A DNA stretch of 64,000 nt from Pinus tabuliformis (taxonomy: Eukaryota; Streptophyta; Pinopsida; Pinales; Pinaceae): the NCBI GenBank assembly GCA_031772625.1, contig CM062810.1:706216358-706280357 (forward strand), read 5' to 3'. The notes below the pieces were generated by a model. That model was not told the origin of the DNA. It made no database searches and saw only the letters and a list, made by a program, of their open reading frames with translations. Positions 24,019-36,395 of the stretch are shown in pieces. Both the position numbers and the translations under genes were made by a program. Each line of letters starts with the position of its first letter. Position 1 is the stretch's first letter.

Positions 24019-26223
24019 TGTTAGTGTCAGTCTTTGAAGCCTTCCACCAGTGATCAAACATGCTCTTACAAAGTGGTCTTAGGGTGTCAAAGTCAAATTT
24101 TTTCATTTCAGTGAGTCTTCAAGTAAAATTTGGTCACTAGGTATTAGGTCTAGGATTTGTTTTCACTCCTTCCAAAATTTTCCAAATGTTGGTCCATGTC
24201 ACCATTCGAATGAGTATACCATCATTAAAAGAGTTTTCATCATTATTTCATGTTCCAATGGGTCATTTTACACCTTGTTTGTGCTTCAGTTGTGCTTAGG
24301 TAAGGCTCATTTCCCTCCCTAGGGTTTTTTTTTTCTGAGCAAGAAAAAATGAATTTGGAAAGAGTGAGAGAGTTTTTTGTCCAAAAAATTCCAAGGAAGA
24401 AAAACCTCCTTCACTTTTTACACAGGTGTCATGGTTTTAGAGAAATTTCAAAAATACAGTTGCCTCAGGAGTGTTGCTGCACCTCTATAGTGACCTTGGG
24501 AAAATCAATATTTCTCCTAGCCTAGTTGGACAAATGACTTTCTTGATGTTTCAAATGATAACTAGACACAAATATATTTCCAATGAGCTATAATGAGCTC
24601 AATTTGGAGTTGAGGAATACTTTTAAAAGTTGACTATAACAGCACTCTGCATTTGGGCAGCCTCATTCTGCACATTTTGACCAGTCTTGGGAGATTTGAC
24701 TTTTGATAGGGAAAATGAAATCCAAATTGAAAAATTCAAAATGTTATGGAACGTAGACTCGACAATATTTCCAACGAGCTATCCTGTGCCCAATTTGGAC
24801 ACAGGGAAGGCCTCCAAAGCTGGGTCTGAATGTGACATTGCGCATAGAATCAGTGGCGCTGTGCATAGAAATTTTCAACACAAGAAATTGCAATAGGTGC
24901 GCGCTTTTGACTGGGACACTTTTTGGAGAAATGGCTTACATATTCAGATTCATCATGATGAGGACATCAATCCCTGAAAGTTTCAACAAATTTGGAGAAA
25001 ATCTTGGTCACCTAAAGGTCAAAAAACCATCAAAAAATGACCTCTCTGCCACTTTTTGGACACACAAGAAGCAGTCTTGGGAGATTCCACTTTTGAGGGG
25101 GAAAATGACCTCCAAATGAAAAAATTCAAGATGTTCCAGAAACTAGATAGGAATACCTTTCCAACAAGCCATCTTGGGCTCAATTTGGTCAAGGGGAAGG
25201 CCTCCAAAACTGGGTCTGAAGTGGCGCTGCGCATAGGATGAATTTTGCCAGTTTTGCTCAAAAATCCAGTTTTCACCTAGTTATTTCACAAATTGACTTT
25301 TACTCTCATTGTGGATGAATTTATGAATGTAAATGATGCTATGCTATGTAAATGTAATTGTAAAATGACTCTAGAGGGTAGATACATCATTTTGAGGTGG
25401 TTTGGGGGTAAATGAATCAGTTTCCTTGGTTTTAGAGGCAAGCTGTTCCACTGCCTATATTCCTGTTCTTAGTTTAGATATGGTTGAAACCACCCCTCTT
25501 CTCATGGATTCGACCCCTGATGGCTAGCATAGGTTGTTTGATGCCTATATTATGTACTCTCTTAGTCATTTGTAAAGGTTGGACTCTTTTGGATGCCTTG
25601 AGCTACGTTGTACATCTCTACAACAGTTTGGCAAGGAAATAAACCAGGATTTGCAGCTATTTTTGTGGGATTCTTGTGGTAATGTGTTTTTCATTGTTTC
25701 TCCTTATGTTAAAGGTTTTTCTCATGTGTTATGTGTTTCAAAATCTAATTCACTCTTCGCAACTAAATGAAATCAAGATAGATAGGTAGAATACATTGGT
25801 AACAGTGCTTTGCCTTGGGAATACATTTAGTTTTTGATGTTTTCAGTTGTCTGAAGAGGACTCATGATCCTTGCATGCCCTCCTAAGCTCCTCACCAGTC
25901 TTGGACCTTTCATATCACTCAATTTCAAGTGCCAAAACACCTACCTACCTCGCCCCATAGAGCACCCTGCATCCTGACATGATTTCCCAGACCCAAAGCT
26001 GCCTGCTCCATTTGATCCAGCACAAAATCATCAAAATCAACCAAAAAAACCCTAGAGCTACTATACCTAGCCTAAAATCCATATTCAATTCAGTCATCTC
26101 AACTGAGATTGACAAGGAGAGATCCCTCTCCCGACTTGGTAGGGCTAGCTACCAGGTTAAGCGTGGTTTGTGGTTATCCTAGGTTTGCCTCCCTTCAGCC
26201 TGAGGTCAATCTAGGCTCTAACA
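24019..26223 (+). mobile_element. Solo LTR nested in element B integrase
   Basis: This 2205-bp block starts TGTTAGTGTCAG and ends CTCTAACA. It is flanked by ACGTC (24014-24018) and ATGCC (26224-26228), two transitions apart. Removing the block and one flank joins the codons for LFNHV to IASFDVPQA in frame. The same LTR family occurs inverted and longer at 54895-58936. It contains two related modules (24681-24900 and 25067-25245), each with CTTGGGAGATT, TTTCCAAC, GGGAAGGCCTCCAAA and a GCGCTG/TGCGCATAG end. No reading frame of note. It lacks the coiled-coil frame found in the sister copy. Confidence 0.85.
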
Positions 26224-26923
26224 ATGCCATTGCTAGTTTTGATGTACCACAAGCCATTGTCATAGATCATGGAAACAAATTCCATAACTACATGATGACT
26301 GAAATGACTTCCAAGTTAGCCCTTCAACATGATATATCAACTCCCTACTACCCGCAAGAAAATGGGCAAGTAGAATCTATTAACAAAGTTTTCAAAATGA
26401 TGTTGCAACGCATGATATGGATTCAAAAAATGAATTGGCACATAATTATTTTTTTTTCCTTGTGAGCATAGCAAACCTTAGTTCAAACCATTACCATATT
26501 TACACCCCTTCAGTTAGTGTACAGTCTCGAAGTGCTTCTCCCTATAGAGTGTGAAATTCCATCTTTGAAACTTCTTGTCAATCTTCTTCCTGTGACATCC
26601 ATAGAAGAAGAATCTCTCTTACATATAGCTCATTTATATTAAACCCGATGCGATGTTGCAATGGATAACGAGGCCCATAATAAACACATCAAATAACATA
26701 TGAAAAAAATGTTAAATGGCGTTCCTTCTCAGAAGGTGATTTGGTTTTATTATATGATCAAGAAGCTGATAAGCTTGGACTAGGAAAGTTTGAAGCAATG
26801 TGGTTAGGCCCTTATATATTTAAACATGTGCTTGCACAAGGTGCTTAAGAGCTTATTGATTTTGATGGGATTCCTTTGGTGCAACCTAAAAATGGGTTGT
26901 ATCTAAAGAAATACTATGCTTAG
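26224..26923 (+). pseudogene. Element B integrase, C-terminal part
   Basis: Second half of the integrase. The 26229-26465 frame reads IASFDVPQAIVIDHGNKFHN, with the second catalytic Asp, then STPYYPQENGQVES with the catalytic Glu. After a stop, TPLQLVYSLEVLLPIECEIP, an EEESLLHIAHLY segment, and then a shifted frame with the G-P-Y and GIPL/NGLYLKKYYA-type ending follow to a stop at 26921-26923. No chromodomain is present, which fits Tat rather than the chromoviruses. Confidence 0.85.
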
Positions 26924-27054
26924 GTCATCTTTGCATGGTCATCGTGTACATGTTGTTTGTAGTTGTGTTGAGTATGTTTCCTTCAAAGTTTTCTATTGTC
27001 TATGTAATCTTTCTTTACATTTGGTATGTAGATGTTAGCACTCCCTCAACCATA

Positions 27055-27525
27055 TGTTTGTTATATAGATGGTGATAGTCATAGTACTCAGAATATATCC
27101 TTCACATCATGGGCTATTTATGCTCCTAATGGCAAGTGAGTGAGTTTACAGGGGATATGTATTAGTCTCTCAACCAATAACATCGTTGAATATAGTGCAG
27201 TGATCAAACTTCTGTCTGATGCTATTTCTCATGTCATTTACCATTTATTAGTCATACTTGACTGACAACTCATAGTACTACACTTGAATAACGTTTATTA
27301 AGTACGATGTCCAACTATGTCATGAATGTTTTTAACGATATGCCTTCTGGAAAGAAATTTTGATTACATCCAATATCAACACATTCCTAAAAGTATAAAC
27401 ACATTAGATGATGCATTAGAAAATCATGTTTTATATGGAGATTTTCAAACCCATGTAAATAAAATTCAATTCACATCACATATTGAACAAATTATAGAGA
27501 AAATAAGAAACACTGATAGATAGAT
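27055..27525 (+). pseudogene. Second, archaeal-type RNase H (aRNH) downstream of integrase
   Basis: An additional RNase H domain after integrase, a known trait of Tat elements. All four catalytic acids can be placed in one frame: Asp in YIDGDSHSTQN (27068-27070), Glu in NNIVEYSAVI (27188-27190), Asp in LVILD (27260-27262) and Asp in TLDDALEN (27410-27412). The intervening text has WAIYAPNGK, GICISLSTNN and RNFDYIQYQHIPKSINTLDD, as in plant aRNH domains. Stops after NGK and after LVILD, and one near VYxVRC, inactivate it. The frame ends at 27521-27523. Confidence 0.85.
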
Positions 27526-27615
27526 AACTGTATATAAGTTTGGTTTTACAAAAACTTATGTCTGAGACACATATGGCCACATGACCTATCATATCAAAAA
27601 TACATGTAGTAAAAA

Positions 27616-27957
27616 ATGGCTCTAAGGCCTTCTACTAAACTAGACCTAGTGGTTATCACGGTAACAAAAAATCGCTTGGGCAATCTTGCACAACAACTAT
27701 CTAATACAGTTGAGCACTCCAATAACGTAATGCTCAAGTGCCATAGGGATATAATTGACCCTAGTCTCTGGTATGATATGGGTCAATCCCTCGACATGAT
27801 GCTTAAACTCTATAAGGATCTCGACTACATCAAGATATTGTATCTCCTCCTCTGCTCCTACAACCACCTATACCCCAATTTATGCAAGCAACGACTCTCC
27901 TCGCTATTAAAGATAGGAATAGCCCACTGGTCGAACAGGTCCAACATATGCATGTAA
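27616..27957 (+). CDS. 113-codon open frame of unknown function in element B
   Basis: Not recognised. It begins MALRPSTKLDLVVITVTKNR and ends SNRSNICM. It is open for 342 bases in a region where most frames are broken, follows the aRNH domain by 90 bases, and is in sense with element B. Composition is unremarkable with a few Leu-rich helices. It may be a remnant of the region between aRNH and the downstream ORF, or chance. Confidence 0.25.
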   Translation: MALRPSTKLDLVVITVTKNRLGNLAQQLSNTVEHSNNVMLKCHRDIIDPSLWYDMGQSLDMMLKLYKDLDYIKILYLLLCSYNHLYPNLCKQRLSSLLKIGIAHWSNRSNICM

Positions 27958-27959
27958 AA

Positions 27960-30298
<2,339 letters not shown>

Positions 30299-31242
30299 AT
30301 GACACTCTTTCACCTAATCTCACTCACTATTGGGTTGGGAAATTTTCCTACCTCTTTGGTTCATTGCACCAAATTAAAATCCTTCACTATCAGTTTTGGG
30401 TCAATGCTGCCAACTCCATTCAATGTCCTGGATATGTTCAAGAGAATTCCCTCAGTTGACATCTACTACAATATGACTAAGACTTCATGTCATGTCTATC
30501 ACACCTTAAATTGGTTTGCACAATATTATTCCACCTCAAATCGTGATACCTATTTCGTGTCATTGATGGGGAATACATCATAGCCCTCTTGCGATGGGTC
30601 ACTTCCTGTTGAGACCAACACATTATCCAGGAAGTTGACTTAGAAAATCCCTTTAATGCCTTGGTCCTTGCATACATCAATGACAAGTTTCCTTTCTTTC
30701 AGTGACAAGTTTTCATCACTGGCCTTAGAACATAAGATTCTATGTGTTGTTCGACTTGAACTCATCCATTCATACCATATGGATTGTACGGAAGTACCTT
30801 AAGAACCATTAACATCATCAGTGGTTTCTCTCACATTTGTTAATGACTTACATCATTGGTTGATAATCATATGGTGTCTACTATGTTCGACATCAACTCA
30901 TTCTATTCACATGGTTAGGCTCATACTTTTGAATGATCGAGTGACCAAGATAGAATACCCTAGATTTATTTTCATCCATCTATGTTGAAATTTCAAGATT
31001 AATACAAGACAATCATCCAACATGAGTCCACACATTGTCATCAGTGGATAAAAAATTGATAATTATACATGTAATATTAGCCTACATTTTGAGCATGGGT
31101 ATCCCTCCCTCGGCAATGATATCATGTTGAAAAAAATGTATTGTAACATATGACGATCTCAACCAGTGGTTCATGATTGTCACAGGGTAAAACACTTCAG
31201 TCATCAACCACTGCTTCTGACTTTGTACCTTAGGGGGCAATA
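30299..31242 (+). pseudogene. Element B downstream ORF of unknown function (decayed)
   Basis: A plus-strand frame between aRNH and the 3' LTR. From 30571 it reads EYIIALLRWVTSC, stop, DQHIIQEVDLENPFNALVLA, YINDKFPFFQ, stop, QVFITGLRT, and PFIPYGLYGSTLRTINIISG, with many single stops but no gap through about 30910. A second copy at 46196-46424 keeps EVDLETPFSILELAYNNDKF and PYGLYGS, so the sequence was coding in a family of elements. It ends before a G-rich polypurine-like TAGGGGGCAATA at 31231-31242. I do not recognise the domain. It sits where some Ty3/gypsy elements carry an extra third ORF. Confidence 0.5.
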
Positions 31243-32879
31243 TGTTACAAGACATTTTGTCACATTTGGTCAATAGGCCTGTAAACTATATCATTATACA
31301 TTTTTTCATCATCCCTTCATAAATCCCTAAGCATCACTTCTCCAAAAAAGTTTGAGTTTCTATGACTGACTACTCAAAATAATATTTTAAGCCCCAACGC
31401 ACATTAGAGAACTTTTTAGGTCTAAAATGGGCTTCCGAAGAAAATGTACAACCAAAATAAAATTTATAAGAAACAATAGGATTCAAGATGATGATGGCAA
31501 CCATGGGGGATGATTCACCATTTTTGGGCTAAACAAGTAAAAATAATAAAATAATAAAACTATTTTTTCAACTTATCTCCCTAACGTTTTACTCAAATTT
31601 CAAGTGGAAGTACTCGTTGGATGAAAAATTTAGTTCCTCATCCAAGGAGTACCCATGTTGTATAATTTCAATGGACCCTACTACACGAAAAATCAGAAAT
31701 ACATGAAAAAAACATGATTGCAATCACATTTTTTCATGTATTGCTCATTTTTCATGTAGCAGGCTCAAACAAAAGTATGAAACATGGTACTCCTTGGATG
31801 AGGAATCAAATTATGCATCCAACGAGTGTTCATGCTCTAAATTTGAGTAAACCGATGGGGAGAAAAGTTAAAAATATGAGTTGAAAAAATATTTTTTTCT
31901 TTTTTCCCTCTAAAATTTGATGATGTAATCTAATCTAATATTATTTTATTCTTTCCACTATTATTTTATAATTTCCTTAGGAGGCCCATTTTAGACCTCA
32001 AAGTTCCCCTAACTCTTGGCCCTTTAGGCCACCTACACTCAATGCAGGTTACATGCCTAGTCACAAGCATTGACTAGCATAGGTTTCTCCTTTCTATAGG
32101 TTTGTTAATTCTAGAAGTTCATGAAAAATAAAAAAAAATATTTGAAGCTTCCTCTTCCAGAAGCTTCCAAGGTGGTTTTAACTCTAACTCATATAGAGAT
32201 CTCAAATTCCTATATGATCCTATCATAATGGACCTATCTCTCATCCCTTTAGCTCATCCCCCCATCATAAGTGGATCTCAAGGCCAAGATGGAAAATCCT
32301 AAACTACCCTTGTCATCATATACATATAGTGCCTTTTGTAGCCTCACGATTTGCTTTTGGATATTAATTGTGCCCCCATGTTGCTGTTTTGAACCTAAAG
32401 AGTCATCACTTTTATGCATTAGGGTTGGCGTTGAGGTATTCTTTGTGACAAGGAAGGACAAGTCAAATTGGGGAGACATCTACAAAATCAACTTCTATTT
32501 ATGGTTGGAAACTCTCTCATATATTTATTAATACAAATAGTATCTTTTTCTTATATTTGTTGTGTTATTTTTACACTCATGTATTTCAATGCCTTGTTGA
32601 TTCATTGAATATAGATGTTAGACTATGCTATGTGAATATTATGGATCATTTTCTTGTTTTAGTTGTATGTGCAAGTTCTAATTATAGTGCTTGGAGTTGG
32701 AATTGGAACTTAAAAGCAAGGAGGAAAGCAAGGCTAACTACAAATTTGAGTTACGCTTATTTCCTATTCTCTAATTTCTCTAAGGAAAACTATATGCTTT
32801 TGTCTCTTGTTGTTCTAGATTAGACCACTAGATCTAGGGAATTCACCTTTGTCCGCAATAGTGAAAATTATGCATAACA
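31243..32879 (+). mobile_element. Element B, 3' LTR (carries a MITE)
   Basis: It begins TGTTACAAG right after the G-rich tract at 31231-31242 and ends ATGCATAACA at 32879. It matches 15357-16391 except for the 609-bp hairpin element at 31404-32012. The TATA-like region is at about 32318-32330. Confidence 0.75.
31404..32012. mobile_element. 609-bp full-length hairpin MITE
   Basis: The ends are inverted: TTAGAGAACTTTTTAGGTC at 31404 against the complement of 31985-32012 (TTAGGGGAACTTTGAGGTC), continuing TAAAATGGGC. The pairing extends almost to the centre near 31715: 31555-31670 pairs with 31780-31865, and 31683-31760 forms the tip. The 5' LTR at about 15535 is the uninterrupted site. The target duplication is unclear. 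No coding capacity. A relic of the same family lies at 46140-46194. Confidence 0.8.
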
Positions 32880-34181
32880 CTAGTCTTTTTGTTATTCTGA
32901 TGCACTCAAGAGAATGAGCCAAAGGTATTCTCGTGCACCCATTTTTCTATTCTAGCGCACTAGAGGGAATGAGTTGAACCTTTTTAAGAAAAGAGTTAAG
33001 GTTTAAGCTTCAACAAGGGTAAGGCGTTAGAGTCTACAAACAATAAGAAGTATAGAGGGAGTGTGTGTTGTTTCAGTTTTGTTTTAGCAGTTGTGAGAAG
33101 TCTGACAAATGGATAACATGTCAACAGACAGTTACACAACACCCTTTACATGAAACCTTTTGGATCACGACATGATAGGAAAGTTTGGGTTATGTTTTAA
33201 TAGAAAGTTTGTGAACATATTTTTTTTGAATTAATGTTAACTTCAAACTAGCATTAAACTAGAACAAATCAAAATTCAAAACCTTTTATATTATGTATCA
33301 TGAAAATCATACATTCTTGTGAGAAATAAGACATCCAAGTTGAAACTTTGGATAAAACTTTGTTTTCTAAAATATGCTTATTAAAACATTGTCTAAAAAG
33401 TGACTACAATGATAAGTCAAAGTACATTAATGCTCGGTCAACATCTGTTGATCGCTATAGTCATTTCACTATCAAAGGTAGTGAATAATAACAACAGGAA
33501 ATGATTACACCTTGTGCTCATAATTGTATGTAGAGTGTGACATTTTCCAAGTGATGATGTGGGTGAATACAATGGTAAAATAGAGGTCCAAGAAGGGAAC
33601 AACCCCAATATATTTTTCATGAATTATAGTACATAATTATAAAGTGAGTGCATCCTCTACTAATTCTCTTAGAATATATATCCCAGGAAAAAATGATGGT
33701 TGACATGATTATTCAAATTTGGTTTCCCTCGCACACGGGAAGTGAGGCTAGTTTTTATAGTGAGGCTTATTTTTTATTCATATACCATGGTGTACTTAAA
33801 ATATATATATAATTTTATATATGTTCTAAAAATTTGATTGTATAAACACGTAATTTTATGCAAGATAACACGAGGAGCCTCATTTAGAATTTATAAATCA
33901 AAGATCATGGACCATATTACTTATTTAATTTGGAAATCAAAGGAGCGACTTCCATTCTCCATCCAACCCTAGACCAGCTGCACTATGATTTTGCCTTTCA
34001 ACTGGCCACCCTTGAGTTGGATCTAAGCTCTGAGAAATTTACAGGTAGATTTAACTGAATATGGAAAGTACCTAGTCATTAGTACTCATGACAATGATTT
34101 GAATTCATAATCTATATCCCAGTAGATATGGAGTGATAACGATCTATTTATTGATCTTGATCTAGGAACTAACATAAAGGG
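32193..34181. repeat. Tandem duplication at 3' end of element B, unit 1
   Basis: It spans the second half of the 3' LTR plus about 1.3 kb of flank. It matches 34182-36395 throughout, for example 33040-33110 against 35255-35320, 33540-33620 against 35750-35835 and 34020-34170 against 36235-36390. Positions 32880-34181 hold no recognisable gene. Confidence 0.85.
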
Positions 34182-36395
34182 AATCTCGAATTCCTATATC
34201 ATCCTATCCTAGTGGACCTATTTCTCATCCCTTGATCTCATCCCCCCATCATAAGTGTATCTCATGCCTAAGATGGTAAATCCTAAACTACCTTTGTCAT
34301 CCTATATATATACTGCCTCCCATAGCCTCAGGATTTGCTTTTGGAAATTAATTGTGCCCTCGTGTTGTTGGTTTGAATCTAGGGAGTCATTACTTTTATG
34401 CATTAGGGTTGGTTTTGAGGTGTTCTTTGTGACAAGGAAGGACAAGTCAAATGGGGGAGACATCTACAAAATCATCTTTTGTTTATGGTTGTAAACTCTC
34501 TCCTATATTTATTAATACAAAGAGTATCTTGTCTTTTTATATTTGTTGTGTTATTTTTACACTCATGTATTTCAATTCCTTGTTGATTCATTGAATATAG
34601 ATGTTAGACAATGCTATGTGCATATTATGGATCCTTTGCTTGTTTTAGTCATATTTTCAAGTTCTAATTACAGTACTTGGAGCTAGAATTGAAACTTACT
34701 AGCAAGGAGGAAAGCAAGGTTGGCTACAGATTTGAGTTAGGCTTCTTTCCAATTCTCTAATTTATCTAAATAAAAGCATATGATTTTTTTCCTTTTTTGT
34801 TCAAGATTAGGACCACTATATCTAGGGAATTGACCTTTGTCCGCAATAGTGAAAATTATGCATAACACTAGTTGTTTTTTTTGTTTTTGTTTTTTTTGTT
34901 TGTTTGTTTTTGTTTGTTTGTTTGTTTGTTTATTTGTTTGTTTTTTTTGTTTGTTTGTTTGTTTTTGTTTTTTGTTTGTTTGTTTGTTTGTTTTTTTTTT
35001 GTTTGTTTGTTTTTTCGTTTTTTTTTCTTTGTTTTTTGTTTTTTTGTTTTTGTTTGTTTGTTTGTTTGTTTGTTTTTTTTGTTGTTGTTGTTGTTGTTGT
35101 TTTTTTTTTTATGCACTCAAAAGAATGAGAAGAAGGTAGTCTGGTGCACCCATTTTTCTATTCTAGTGCACTAAAGAGAATGAGTTGAACCTTTGTAGGC
35201 AAAGATTTAAGGTTTAAGCTTCAACAAGGGAAACGCATCGGAGTCTGCAAACAATAAGAAGTAAAGAGAGATTGTGTGTTGTTTTAGTGTTATTTTAGCA
35301 GTTGTGAGAAGCTTGATAGATGGGTAACATTTCAACATCTAGTTACAGAACACCCTTTACACGAAACCTTTTGGATCATGATATGATATGAAAGTTTTGG
35401 TTATGTTTTAATAGAATGTTTGTGAACATTACTTTTTTTTAATTAATGTTAACTCCAAACTAGCATTAAACTACATCAAATAAAATTCAAAACCTTTTAT
35501 ACTATGTATCATGAAAATCATACATTATTTCTAGAAATAAGACATCCAAGTTGAACCTTTGGATAAAAATTTGTCTACTAAAATATGCTTATTAAAACAT
35601 TGGCTAAATAGTAACTACAATGATAAGTCAAAGTAGATTAATGCTAGGTCAACATATTTCGATCGCTATGGTCATTGCACTATCAAACTAAGGGAATAAT
35701 AACAACAAGAAATGATTACCCCTTGTGCTCATACTTGTATGTAGAGTGTGACAATTTCCAAGTGATGATGTCGGTGAATACGATGGTGAAATAGAGGTCT
35801 AAGAAGGGCGCAACCCTAATCTAATTTTCATGAATTATATAGTACATAATTATAAAGTGAGTGCGGCCTCTACTAATTCTCTTAGCATATACATCTCATG
35901 AAACAAATGTTGGTTGAGATGATTATGCAGATTTTGTATCCCTGGCACACAAGAAGTGAGGCTTAGTTTTGATTCATATACCATGGTCTACTTAAAAAAA
36001 ATAAAATAAAATAAAAATAAAAAATTATATATGTTCTAAACATTTAATTGTATAAACATGTAATTTTATGCAAGATAACATGAGAAGCATCATTTAGAAT
36101 TTATAAATCAAAGGTCAAGGAACATGTTACCTATTTAATTTGGAAATCGAAGGAGGGACTTCCACTGTCCTTGAAACCGTAGTCCAACTGCACTATGATT
36201 TTGTCTTTCAATTGGCCACCCTTGCACTGGATCTAAGCTCTGAGGAATTTGCAGGCAGATTTAACTGAATATGGAAAGCACCTAGTCATTAGTACTCATG
36301 CCAATGATTTGAATTCATAATTTATATCCCAATAGAGATGGAGTGATAGCACTCTATTTATTGAACTTGTTCTAGAAACTAACAGAAAGGGAAAC
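34182..36395. repeat. Tandem duplication at 3' end of element B, unit 2
   Basis: Second copy, starting within the LTR (GAATCTCGAATTCCTATATC) and containing a 5'-truncated LTR that ends ATGCATAACA at 34867. It is longer than unit 1 mainly because of a T/G low-complexity expansion at 34873-35112. No gene seen. Confidence 0.85.
34873..35112. repeat. TTTG-type low-complexity tract
   Basis: About 240 bp of T runs broken by single G, locally (TTTG)n and ending (TTG)n. At the same place unit 1 has only about 20 bases (32885-32905), so the tract expanded after the duplication or contracted in unit 1. Open frames across it are artefacts. Confidence 0.9.

Noticed and set aside
34837-35174. Cys/Phe/Val-rich 100-codon frames and the antisense Asn/Lys/Gln frame
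   Set aside because: Translation of a T/G low-complexity tract.
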